A stretch of 64,000 nt of DNA. It comes from Sesamum alatum (taxonomy: Eukaryota > Streptophyta > Magnoliopsida > Lamiales > Pedaliaceae). The stretch lies in NCBI GenBank assembly GCA_034509735.1, contig JACGWO010000004.1, positions 12,195,395 through 12,259,394 of the forward strand, in the 5' to 3' direction. Below are positions 46,420 to 57,773 of this stretch, piece by piece. The position numbers and the translations under genes are program-made. Position 1 is the first letter of the stretch; each line of letters begins with the position of its first letter. The notes under the pieces were generated by a model. The model did not search any database and was not told where the DNA came from. It saw only the letters and a program-made list of their open reading frames with translations.

Positions 46420-46560
46420 CAAGCCCAAACCTATGCAACCCACTGAGCTCGCAGTGGATCTATGGTCAATCTAAGGGTAGGCCTACACTATTACAAGATT
46501 TTTATAACCAATTATATGTGATGGGCCTTGTAAGTCCTCTTCATCTTCTTGGGCTCTCCA
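46420..46560 (-). other. Leader scrap of a related minus-strand element
   Basis: CAAGCCCAAACCTATGCAACC and the hairpin CCACTG/CAGTGG (46440-46457) match the leaders of E1 and E7. It abuts an LTR edge, so the coding region of its element is missing. Confidence 0.65.
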
Positions 46561-46659
46561 TCGTGGGCCTACATCGGGCCTCTTCTCCATGGATCCTCCG
46601 AGGGCCAACCGATAGCATCCTCCATGGGCCTCCAACGCCTTGGCTTGTCTTCTCTTGCA

Positions 46660-46744
46660 TTCTTACTAAGTTCGTTATTAGCAACGAATTCCACTAATTT
46701 TCAAGGAATATATGTCATTGCTATTACCGTTATTTCTTGTAGTG
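46660..46744 (-). mobile_element. Candidate CACTA-type transposon end
   Basis: On the minus strand the sequence from 46744 reads CACTACAAGAAATAACGG, the usual form of a CACTA (En/Spm-type) terminus. An AACGAATT and GTTGCTAATAACGAA inverted motif lies 40-70 bp inward. The other end and the TSD were not found, so only a fragment is claimed. Confidence 0.5.
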
Positions 46745-47225
46745 GTGGATGAGTTTTTTTTTTCATCCCCTCCAACAGCTTCTTTCCCTCCTTAGAGAAG
46801 GGGTAATCTTCAATTTTCAGCGTGGCCTGCTCCAGGCATTAATGGAGGTTGTTAATCTCGGACCTCAGGCATGTTTGGCTCGCCTCATGCTTACAGTCCT
46901 TCTCCCGACTCGCCTTCTCCAGCTCCTCTATCTGCTTCTTAGCCTCCTCTACTGCTGACCTCTCTTGCTCCAGCTAGCTGAATAAGCTTCCAGCTAGCAG
47001 GGTGGTCTAAAAATGAACAAGCATGTTAGATTTGTACTATTTTACACGCACAATTCAATATCCTAAGATTTCTTTTTACCTTGCTAATATAAGAAGCTAG
47101 CAAGTTCAAAACTTGAGGACGAGACAGAGCATCCGCATATGCTCGATCCAGAGGGGAAGGAGTTCCTTTCAAGAATTCAGCAGCCCGGCTGCCTTCACCT
47201 TCCTCCTCAGCACGGAACGACCTTC
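46745..47225 (-). pseudogene. Two exons of an unidentified coiled-coil protein gene, broken
   Basis: The minus-strand upstream exon (about 47225-47080) reads RAAEFLKGTPSPLDRAYADA and LSRPQVLNLLASYISK. A 73-bp intron (47079-47007) has consensus ends GTAAAAAG...TTTTTAG and phase 0. The next exon reads TTLLAGSLFS, stop, LEQERSAVEEAKKQIEELEK, then ASREKDCKHEASQTCL, a second stop, and LKIEDYPFSKEGKKLLEG. The heptad-like E/K/L pattern predicts a coiled coil. The two in-frame stops make it a pseudogene. I do not recognise the family. The text recalls uncharacterised plant proteins annotated with a putative gypsy-type transposase region, which is a weak impression. It lies next to the CACTA-type end. 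Confidence 0.6.
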
Positions 47226-47289
47226 ACTCGTACCCTATCGTCTATCTTTCTTCTATCTCCCTCCTCATTCTACTCCGATTGGCTACACA

Positions 47290-47821
47290 CGTTGATCTCC
47301 TCCCGACGTTCATCCACGTGAGGCCTCAATATAGAGACCCTCGAATGTAGTCCACACCACACCGGGAGAGATCTCATTTTTCATGCTATAGAAAAATAGA
47401 TCTAGAGGATAAAATTGAAGAAGGGATTACACTATCAAATTAGTGTTCCTTCTTGATCTTACTTTGTTCTTCAATTGATCCAAGATCAATGAAGCAAAAA
47501 AGAGGATTTACTGAGCAGAGAGAGGGGCCGAAAAATGGCTTGAAAGAGTGTGTAGAGAGTGTTCTTCTTTTTCCTAGAAAAAGATGAATAATAAAACTCT
47601 TGTATTTGATGATAGTATATACACATATATATACTTTATTAATGTGATTATTGAAATGTGTCTAGGTTCATCCAAGGATGTCTAGATACATTCCAATCAA
47701 TCCCCATTAGTCATCAATCAAGCCTACCATTTCATAAGGTATAATTTAATCATACCAAGTGAAAGAGGCTTGACTGGAATTGATTTGTCTCCTTCCAAAA
47801 GAGACAAGTCAACCTGTCATC
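47290..47821 (-). repeat. LTR fragment (closest to the E3 type), segment 1 of 2
   Basis: GTTGATCTCCTCCCGACGTT, GAGGCCTCAATATAGAGACC and GTCCACACCACACCGG align with the E3 LTR read backwards near 17400-17470. It continues at 49799 after the S2 insertion. The 3' terminal part is missing on the left. Confidence 0.7.
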
Positions 47822-49793
47822 TAAAGATTGTGGATCGTCCCGGGAAAATAACGCGAATGCGGAAACGCGGTATAAAATTAAAGTACGAAATTTAAACATG
47901 CTTTAACGAAAATTAAAGAACACGTTCAAGGGGTGTGCCCTTGAAATTTCCCGGGTGTTCGATGTATCTCATGAATTGAATACATACGAACAATCATGGA
48001 GGCCATAGGGATTAAAATTAAAAGGGGCGAAAAATTAAACCGAGACCTACCCATTGTCGTTTTCGTCTTCAACGGCTACTCGCGTTGTTCCCCGTTTTGC
48101 ACCAAGATCTCGTTCTTGAGATCCTCCAAATCGTGACACATGATCCACCCACGTATCTTGCACGTCGTGCTAGCAACGAAAAAGTATTATTTTTGGAGAG
48201 GATAGATCAACCACGCGTTATGAATTAACGGGATCGATCTTCCTAAGTTCTAATGTTCCAAGAACAAGAGAACAAGAACAATATTTTCTTGCTAGAGAAA
48301 GAGAAGAGGGCGGACGAGAGGGAGAGGAGAGAGCTCGAGTATTGTGTGTGTGTGTGTGTGTTGGAATTTCAAGATTCATCATTCTTGAATTGTAGGAGGC
48401 TAGGGGTTTATATAGAGGAGGAGTTTAATCCTCTTTAAGCTCCAACTCTAAGAGGTCTATTTTGACTAGGATTTTGACCTAGTCAAAGTCCTAGTCAAGG
48501 TAGTGTTTGACCTAGTCAAATCAATCCTAGCCATCCATCTCTCCTTTTCCATCTCAACAGTTAATTTAATTTAATGGAATATTTAAAACCTATTTAAATA
48601 TTCCAAAAGGCCAAATAAATATAAATATTTATTCTAGGCCCATTAAATTAATTCCCTTAATAAATCTAATTTATTAATTTAATTCCTTTCATCAAATAGA
48701 AGGAATTAATACTCCAAGAAAATAAAGGACCCGATTAAATCCAATTTAATCATTCCTTTTCTCCAATATTTAATTCAATTAAATACTTAATGTGTGTGGA
48801 TTGTCTGTGACTCTTTAGGTTCACCTTTCAGCTAGACTTGGTCGGATTCCTAGAATCCTTCCGTTACCATGGGTGGCCATCTAGCAACGGTCCATGGCAC
48901 TAGAGACTAGGTGAAATATTCGGGGATGAACATTTAGGCTCTAACGGTACACTTGTCCTTCTGTCTACGGTCTCACCACTTAGGGTCTAGGGCACGGAAA
49001 ATGCAGGTACCCATTTTGGACCTAAGTGTTGGTCTGTCCTCACTAAACGCCGCAAGGGAATCCTTCCCTTCTGTTCAGTTACTGTGGCCACAGATTTTAG
49101 GGACAAGACACAGAGCATACGTGAGACTCAACTGTCAATGCCTTTTAACAGGAGACAGATCCTTTCTTGGAAACTACTGTCACTCTGTATACCAGAGCTG
49201 CACTAGACATGGCTTATGACTACTCAAGTGCTTCTTGGCAATCGCTCACCATATCTAAGATACAGTCCTGACTCAGCAGTTCCTCAAGTCAAAGGACTTG
49301 ACCTGTACCGTTGGAACCGGGAACACACGTCACACCTTGCTGACCATACTCAAGGTCCTCCGTAATACGGTTCCCGCGAGTCACCTCATTCAGCTGCTCC
49401 CTAGCATGCTAACCCACTAGCACTGCTTAGACGACCTTCGTCACCCGTCGATGAAATGCGATAGCAGATGCTTAGTGCAAGTCTCAAAGGGAATCTCAGT
49501 ACCCATTTTTCGAGATTCCTTGACTTGGAGATTTCCGGACTGATTCGGCAAGACTGATTTCATGGACCTACCTCCAAGCGTAGTCCCAGTCCCCAAAATG
49601 GATTCTCAGTCCGTGGGCTTTGTTTGCGTAGTGAACAGATATGTAATAGCAAGTAGGAGTGAACGCAATCAAAGTAATGCCATATGAATCTCACTTCTTT
49701 ATTCATAAATAATTTATCAAAACACACTGAAATTGTCTAGACATAGGTTACATTATCCTGCCATGATTGGCTACATGGTCACCTATTCTAACA
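47822..49793 (-). repeat. S2: solo LTR of family C, 1972 bp, TSD TCATC
   Basis: It runs from TAAAGATTGTGGATCGTCCC (expected TGAAAGATT..., one G lost at the very tip) to CACCTATTCTAACA. TCATC is repeated at 47817-47821 and 49794-49798. No internal region adjoins it. A TATA box lies at 48407-48414 on the minus strand, with a W-box cluster at about 48470-48525. Confidence 0.93.
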
Positions 49794-49798
49794 TCATC

Positions 49799-50771
49799 AA
49801 AGACCTTCATGGCCGATATTAGTGCTTCCACGAGAAGTAATTTTCGGCCATCCCCTTTTAAAAGATGTCCAACTTCTTCTAATTCCAGAAATGAAATTAA
49901 TTTAATGGACTGGATTTTATTGTAATCCAAATACAATAAGCCCAAAAATTAAATCCTATTTAATTAATGGTCCAATTAAATAATTGCCATTAATCTTTTA
50001 ATCCAATTAAAAGATCCAAACTTCGATTCTCTACTTAATCTATAAATCTCATTTACCGATAAAATGAGGGCCCGATACAATATCGGCCGCTCCATCCAAT
50101 GGACAACCCCATAAGTAATCCAATTATTTATCAACCTATGAAATTGACTCCAAGTCAATTCCTTCATCTCCTCGGTGATTTGTGTGTGACCCTTTAGGTT
50201 CACCCTCAGTTAGGCTTGGACTCGTGTCCAACAGAAACCCGTCACCATAGGTGACCGTCTAGCAACGGTTCATGGCACTGGAAACTAGGTGAATGTTGAC
50301 GTGAACATTTAGGCGCCAATTCCATACGGGTACAGTCCTACTATGAACCGTCTCCCGGCCTTAGTTTAGGGTATGGAATTGGGCGTCAGTTCCCACCCTT
50401 GACTAGGCATCTATGCTTAATACTCGAAATACATTTACTCTATCGATCGATGTAGGAAATCCTTTCCTACTCAATCAGTTACCATCACCATAGACTTTCA
50501 GAATCTAAACCATCTCAGAGCGCATAGGAGACATCACTGTCATATACTGGCCGGTGACAGATCCTATCTTGGAATCGACCGTCCTCGCTACATACTCCAA
50601 CTGCACTGGACAAGGATTATAACGACCACCTTACAGAATGATGATCTCTCGCCAGATCCAAGATACAGTCTTCGTATACACGTGATTGCCATGATTCCTC
50701 AAGTCCGAGGACTAATCGCGTACTATCAGCACCAGAAATTTCAGTTATACCGACCAAGCCTCCAAGGCTTC
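49799..50771 (-). repeat. LTR fragment, segment 2 of 2
   Basis: AAAGACCTTCATGGCCGATA continues the fragment from 47821 through the palindrome region (GATCTTTTAAT arms near 49994-50018). It is cut off at CCTCCAAGGCTTC, where E6 is inserted. Confidence 0.72.
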
Positions 50772-52998
50772 TGTTGGAATAGGTGACCAGAAAGCCAATA
50801 GGTTTGGCAATTTGTAACCTATCCGACAACTTGATGTGAATGTAATATTATTATGTGATGAATAAGATGAGTGTTCGTCACCAATGGTACCTTCTTTGTT
50901 GCGCTCATCTTACATTTGTTAAAATGGTGTTTAACTTATATCGCAACAAAGCCCACAGACCATGGATAACAACTCGTGCAGTTGGGCCACGCATTGGATG
51001 GTGGTCATGAAACCAACTGATTAAGAGTTGGGTCTGAAATGTTCCAAGTCGAGGACCTCGAGACAGGGCATCGAGAGTCCTATTGAGACTTGCGTCAAGA
51101 GTCGTGTTCATTGGATGAGTGCCGTGTTTCATCGGCAACAGGCGTGGGACGGCTACACGATCTTGATGGGTTGGTTGACTGGGGTCGAGCCGACTGGACT
51201 GACTCACGGGGATCATCATATGGAAGCCTTGGAGGCTTGGTCGGTATGATTCGTTTTCCCCGGTTCCGATAGTACGGGAGTAATCCTCAGACTTGAGGGA
51301 TCATGGCAGTCGCGTGCACAGGACGGCTGTATCTTGGATCTGGCGAGAGGTAATCATTCTGTAAGATGATTATCATAAGCCTTGTCCAGTGCAGTCAGAA
51401 TGTGTAGCGAGGATGGTGGATTCCAAGAAGAGGATCGGTCCCCTGTCAGTATGTGACAGAGGTATCTCCTATGCACTCGGAGACACGTTCATGCTGTTTG
51501 AAGCTGTGGCCACAGTGGTTGGTCGAACAGGGAATGGTTTCCTGTGTCAACACAATGAAGCATACTTGGTCTCGAGTATTAAGCATAGATGCCTAGTCAA
51601 GGATGGGAACCGACGCCTAATTCCATACCCTAGACTAAGGCCGGGAGACGGTAGACGGAAGGATCGTACCCGTACGGAATCGGCGCCTAAATGTTCATGC
51701 CAATTCACCTAGTCTCTAGTGCCATGGACCGTTGCTAGACGGCCACCCATGGTAACGGGCCCTTGTGGGACACGGGCCCAAGTCTAGCTGAGGGTGAACC
51801 TAAAGGGTCAAACACAAATCAACGAGGAGGTTGAGAGATCGACTTGGAGTCAATCTCGTAGGATAAAATAAGTAATTGGATTACTTAAGGGAAAGTCCAT
51901 TGGATGGACGGGCCGATATTGTATCGGGCTTTCATTTAATCGGTAAATTGGATTTTCGATTAAATATGGAAAGTTGAGATGTTGAAATGTTGGATCTTTT
52001 AATTGGATTAAAAGATCAATGGGAATAATTTAAGTGGACATTAAATTGGATTTAATATTGGGTTCGTCGCAATTGGATTACGATAAAACCCAGTCCGTTA
52101 AATTATACCCGAAAGGAGAAATAATTCCTAATTTGGAATAGGAAGAAGTTGGACTTCTTTCCTTAGTCAAACATGGCCGACACGCTCCCTTGGAGGAAGC
52201 AAAATCAGCCATGTTTCATGCTAGGTGGTATGTTGACTTATCTCTTTTGGAAAGAGACAAATCAACTCCAATCAAGCTCTTCCCTTTTGGTATGATTTGA
52301 TCATACCATAAATTTTGGTAGGCTTCATTGAAGAATTGATGGTGATTGATTGGAATGAATCTAGACATACTTGGATGAACCTAGACACATTCCAATAATC
52401 ACATTAATTATGTATATATATTAAAATATACAACACCAAGCAAAAGTGATTCATTATTCATCTTTTTCTAGGAAAAAGAGAAGACAAAATCCTCTCCTCT
52501 CTCTCAAAATTTCGTGCTCCCTCCCTCTCTCACACTTGTGTTCTTCACTTGATTTTGAATCAAGAAGAAGAACAAAGTAAGTTTAAGAGAACACTAATTC
52601 ATAGTGTTCTTCTCTTAAACCGATTCCTTCCTAAACCCGTTCTTTTCTAGCAAGAAGAACGTTTGTTTCTTCCGGTGTGGTGTGGATCACCTTTGGAGAA
52701 TCCATATGTTTGGATTTCGTGAGCATTCCGGAGAAGGAACAACGCTAGTAGCCGGGAGCATACGCTAAACAATCAAAGGTAACGGTTTATTACGCTTTGA
52801 TTGATTTCATTTGTATATCTATGCCCTATGTGTTTAAATATATATTTTAATATTTACACATCCTATATCGAACCCCCGGTTGAGCACACAAGGGTACACC
52901 CCTTGGGATTCGCGTATTTTGAATTTGATTTAAATTTACGCACTTTCCACGCTTTCTCGCTTTCGCTCGCGCTCCCGGGCGGATCCGCTTGTCCTTCA
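50772..52998 (+). repeat. E6 5' LTR (family A), 2227 bp
   Basis: It ends GGATCCGCTTGTCCTTCA two bases before the primer site. The length matches both E1 LTRs. The AT-rich TGTATATATATT at about 52411-52422 is the best TATA candidate. Confidence 0.93.
51835..52083 (+). repeat. Eight consecutive TGG/TTG-centred palindromes in the E6 LTR
   Basis: Left arms are GAGATCGACT, 9 of 10 paired (51835-51857); AAGTAAT (51870-51886); GTCCAT (51895-51909); CCGATA, centre TTG (51913-51927); ATTTAATCG outer arm around TGG, 9 bp perfect (51934-51965); GATCTTTTAAT (51993-52017); ATTAAAT (52040-52056); and TCGCAAT, 6 of 7 paired (52067-52083). All but one are centred on TGG. Confidence 0.92.
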
Positions 52999-53000
52999 AG

Positions 53001-53012
53001 TGGTATCAGAGC
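53001..53012 (+). other. E6 primer binding site for tRNA-iMet
   Basis: TGGTATCAGAGC follows the LTR end after two bases and continues CCGGTTCGATG. Confidence 0.93.
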
Positions 53013-54572
53013 CCGGTTCGATGTAAGGGGCATAGATCTATGTGTTTGGCATGATCTACTTGCTTTTAAATGGCTTTATTGGCATGTTAGATTACATAAA
53101 TACATGAATAATATGATGATTCAATTGTTTGGATTTAATGGACTTTTGGCATGCTTAATTTTGGTAGATTGGATCTAAAATTGCATGCTTATTTTCAGAA
53201 TAATATTAATGTTATTGTGCTGAAACAGTTTTGAAAAATACAAAAACAAAAAAAAAAAAAAATTTGGTCGGGCCGGCAGTGGCCGCGCGCAGGCGGGCGC
53301 CTGCGCGCGCGCCATGTGCGCAGCCGGCCGCTGCTGGCCGAGGGCTACCGCGCGGCACAGCGCGCGCTGCCCTGCGCGCGCGGGCGGCCGGCCAGCACAA
53401 CAGCTGGGCCGTTTTGTGCCGTTTTTCAACTTTTTTCCGGAAAATTCGATTTTCTGTATTTTCTGCACAATATTCTGAAAATATGTTAATTTTTGCATTT
53501 TTGATTTTGGGATAATTGGATTAATCCTTGAATTAAACTTGCTTAATTAATTTGGGATTAATACATGCATTGGATGCATTGTTTAAAATGTCCATTAAAT
53601 TTAAAATTTGAATTTTGCATATTATTTGTATATTTATGCTTTTGTGATGCTGGGCATCACTTGGGTATTTTGAATATCCATTGGTTATTTATGCATGATT
53701 ATTTGGAATAATTATGTTATGTGAGTTGATGGAATCAACATGGGATGATCACAAAGCCCTAGACCTTGTGTATGGATGAATGAATGTTTATTTATTTTCT
53801 GTTGGGTGGGGCCTGCGTGCCTCTTGTTTTTGGGACTATCATCTCCCGTATTTTCATCCTCATGATGTTAAGGCTTGTTTTCTTTATTACCGATGTATTA
53901 CTTTCAGTTGTAATGCGAGTAGATAGGATTGGTGAGGTTTCAATTTTAACAAGCAATTGGAGTCGGAGACCCCAAGGAGGAGCATCAAGGCGTGAAACAA
54001 GAGCACTTCAAGGCCCATTGGAATGACAATGGGTTTATTATTATTGTAATAATTTAGGATCACCCTAGACAGACCATAGACTCACTGCGGGCTCAATGGG
54101 TCGCATAGGTTGGGCTTGTGATCATCCTAACAGGGGTATGCTATGTTTTATGCATGCGGCGTTTTTTTTATTTATCGCTTTAAATATTGGATATTTATGC
54201 ATGCTAAAACACCATAATGTGATGAGGTCTCGGTCACACTTAAACTCTCATTTGGTTGGACCAAATTAAATATTAGGCCCAGAACGGACTTGGATCAAAA
54301 TGGTATTTTGGTCTGTCCGAGCCTTCAATCCACAGCAATGTGGTGAGGAAGCTACCACTACCCAAGTGTGGTATCACGAGTCGTGGCACACTTGGAATAG
54401 GGGAAAGCTGCACTATTGTTGTGAACAAAAAGACTGCGCTCGCTGTTTTCCTGTCTCACGAGTCGTGGGGGGCGACAGTTTGAGGCATGATTTGGTTGAT
54501 GGATCGGGCCCAACACTGAGTAACATGGTTCGCTTGGAGTCCTCGGGACCATGTGAATAGGTGAGGCAAAAT
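53013..54572 (+). other. E6 leader
   Basis: It contains an A run (53246-53260) directly before the GC-rich hairpin tract (53267-53413), a hairpin at 54083-54098 with one mismatch, and CACGAGTCGTG at 54375-54385 and 54457-54467. No coding sequence is supported. Confidence 0.75.
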
Positions 54573-56549
54573 TGAAAGGAATTGTGGATCGTCCCGGGAA
54601 AAGCGCGAATGCGGAAGCGCGGTATAATTAAAAAATAAATGCGGAAATTTAAACATGCTTTAAATTCAAGAACACGTTTCAAAGGGTGTGCCTTTGAAAT
54701 TCCCGGGTGTTCGGTGTATCTCATGAATAAATCACATATAACATATCATGGAGGCCATAGGGTAGAAAATTAAAAGGGACGAAAATCATAAACGAGACCT
54801 ACCCGTTGTCGTTTTCGTCTTCAACGGCTACACGCGTTGTTCCCCGTTTTGCACCAAGATCTCGTTCTTGAGACCCTCCAAATCGTGACGCACGATCCAC
54901 CCACGTATCTTGCACGTCATGCTAGCAACGAACAAGTTTATATTTTGGAGTGGATGAATCAACAACACGTTATGAATTAACGGTATTGATTCATCAAGTT
55001 CTAATGTTCCAAGAACAAGAGAACAAAGAAAAATAATTTTCTTGGAGTGTGTGAGAGAGAGAGGGCGGACGAGATAGAGGGAGAGAGAGCCGAGTTGTGT
55101 GTGTGTGTTGTGTGTGTTGGAATTTTATCATCATGCAACTTGTAGGATGCTAGGGGTTTATATAGAAGAGGAGTTTAATCCTCTTTAAACTCCTCTTTCA
55201 AGAACTCTAATTTGACTAGGATTTTGACCTAGTCAAAGTAGTGTTTTGACCTAGTCAAAACAATCCTAGCCATCCATCTCTCCCATTGATCTCAACCGTT
55301 GATTTAATTTAATTTAATGGAATATTTAAAACCTATTTAAATATTTTCAAGAGGCTAAAATAAATATAAATATTATTTAAGCCCATTAAATAAATCCCTT
55401 TGATAAATCTAATTTATCAATTTAATTCCTTATATCTAATAGAAGGAATTATTTCTCCAAGAAAAATAGAGGACCCGATTAAATCCAATTTAATCATTCC
55501 TTCACTCCAATATTTAATTCCTAATTAAATATCTAAATGTGTGTGGATAGTGTGTGACTCTTTAGGTTCACCTTTCAGCTAGACTTGGTCGGATTCCTAG
55601 AATCCTTCCGTTACCATGGGTGGCCATCTAGCAACGGTCCATGGCACTAGAGACTAGGTGAAATATTCAGGGATGAACATTTAGGCTCTAACAGTACACT
55701 TGTCCTTCTGTCTTCGGTCTCATCACTTAGAGTCTAGGGCACGGAAAATGCAGGTACCCATTTTGGACCTAAGTGTTGGTCTGTCCTCACTAAACGCCGC
55801 AAGGGAATCCTTCCCTTCTGTTCAGTCACTGTGGCCACAGTTTTAGGGACAAGACCTAGAGTATATATATGAGACTCAACTGCCAAAACCTATTGACAGG
55901 AGACAGATCCTTTCTTGGAAACTACTGTCACTTTGCACACCAGAACTGCACTAGACATGGCTTATGACTACCAAAGAGAATTCTGGCAATCTCTCACCAT
56001 ACCTAAGATACAACCCTGATGTACAGGTAAACTCAGCAATTCCTCAAGTCAAAGGACTTGACCTGTACCGTTGGAACCGGGAATACACGTCATACCTTGC
56101 TGAGCATACTCAAGGTCCTCCGTAAGACGGTTCCCGCGAGTCACCTCAGTCAGCTGCGTCCTAGCATGCTAACCACTAACACTGCTTAGACGACCCTCGT
56201 CACCCGTCGATGAAACACGACAGCAGGTGCTTAGTGCAAGTCTCAAATGGAATCCCGGTACCCATTTTCGGGATTCCTTGACTTGGAGATTTCCGGACTG
56301 ATTCGGGAAGACTGATTCCATGGACCTACCTCCAAGCGTAGTCCCAGTCCCCGAAATTGATTCTCAGTCCGTGGGCTTTGTTTGCGTAGTGAACAGATAT
56401 AGAAAACATATATAAGTGAACACAAACAAAGTAAAGCCAAATGAAATTCACTTCTTTATTCATTAATGATTTATCAAACACCTATAATTGTCTAGACATA
56501 GGTTACATATACCCGCCAAAATTGGCTTACATGGTCACCTATTCTAACA
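54573..56549 (-). repeat. E7 3' LTR (family C), 1977 bp
   Basis: On the plus strand it begins TGAAAGGAATTGTGGATCG and ends CACCTATTCTAACA. The TATA box is at 55157-55164 (minus) and TTGAC cores at about 55212-55258. It differs from the partial 5' LTR by several substitutions, so E7 is older than E5. Confidence 0.93.
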
Positions 56550-56561
56550 ATCTCCCACTTG
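56550..56561 (-). other. E7 polypurine tract
   Basis: CAAGTGGGAGAT on the minus strand, adjoining the 3' LTR. Confidence 0.87.
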
Positions 56562-56565
56562 ACCT

Positions 56566-57773
56566 TTAAAGCCAATCACCCATATGCCTAATCCCATCTT
56601 CTCAAGATGTTGCGTATGAGCACTCTGCGACATAGGCTTTGTCAGCGGGTTTGCTGTGTTGTCTGCTGAGTTGACTCGGTCCATCCGAACGTCACCTCTT
56701 CCTACCATTTCTCTAAGAAGATGGTAGCGTCTAAGAATGTGTTTGGAACGGTGATGAGATCTCGGTTCCTTTGCTTGCGCTATTGCACCGTTGTTATCAC
56801 AGAAGATGACAACAGGCTCGGCGATGCTAGGCACCACACCCAACTCTTGGATGTAGTTTTCTCATCCAAACCGCTTCCTTAGCAGCTTCTCAAGCTGCTA
56901 TGTATTCAGCCTCAGTGGTGGAGTCAGCAGTGGTTGCTTGCTTGGAACTTTTCCAAGCCACTACTCCTCCGTTGAGTTTGAATACATACCCCGATTGAGA
57001 CTTGGCATCATCGTCATCAGACTGGAAGCTAGCGTCGCTAAAGCCTTCCAGAATTAGTTCTCCATTGCCATAGACCAAGAACATTTCCTTAGTCCTCCTA
57101 AGGTACTTAAGGATGCCCTTAACGGCATTCCAATGTGCCTCTCCTGCACAGGACTGATATCTGCTTGTCACGCTCAAAGCGTATGCAATGTCAGGCCTGG
57201 TGCAATGGACCGCATATTGGATGCTACCTACGGCAGAAGCATAGGGGATGACTTTCATCTTTTCAAGTTCCTCATCAGTCTGCGGGGACTGTTTCTTGGA
57301 CAACTTGATCCCATGCCTCATTGGAAGGAATCCTCGTTTGGAGTTGTCCATTCGATATCTCTTTAGGACTTTCTCCATATACGAGTTTTGGGTGAGCCCT
57401 AACATCCTTTTAGATCTGTCCCTGACAATCTGGATGCCTAGGATGTAGGAGGCTTCACCCAAGTCCTTCTTGGAAAAACTTGGTTGACAACCATGCTTTT
57501 GTGTTTCCTAACATTCTGACGTCATTACCAATGAGCAGAATGTCATCCACGTAAAGCACTAGGAACACTATAGAGCTCCCACTGACCTTCTTGTATACAC
57601 AAGGGTCGGATTCGTTTTTGATGAAGTCATATCCCCGTATTACTTCATCAAATCGAATGTTCCAACTTCGGGATGCTTGTTTGAGGCCATAGATGGACTT
57701 CTGGAGACGACAGACCTTCTGTTCTTCTCCAGTGACCGTGAAACCCTCCGGCTGATCCATATAGATCTCTTCT
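56566..57773 (-). pseudogene. E7: reverse transcriptase (palm onward) and RNase H, frameshifted
   Basis: YVDD lies at 57542-57553 (VLYVDDILLIGND). The 57462-56890 frame holds YILGIQIVRDRSKRMLG and the RNase H text SGYVFKLNGGVVAWKSSKQ, ending at a nonsense codon inside EAEYIAA..EAA where E5 encodes Ser. Later parts (GAIAQAKEPRSHHRSK, ADPLTKPMS analogue) lie in another frame after an extra T near 56860. A lost C near 56603 changes the last residues before the stop position equivalent to 56566-56568. Compared with E5, all catalytic Asp codons are still present. Confidence 0.9.

Larger units (their letters stand above)
50772..54572 (+). mobile_element. E6: family A element, 5' LTR and leader only, interrupted by E7
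   Basis: It starts TGTTGGAATAGGTGACCAG after GCTTC (50767-50771), a putative TSD that cannot be checked because the 3' end is outside the window. It is the same family as E1. Its leader stops at GGTGAGGCAAAAT, where E7 is inserted (left TSD AAAAT at 54568-54572). gag-pol would continue beyond 64000. Confidence 0.9.
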
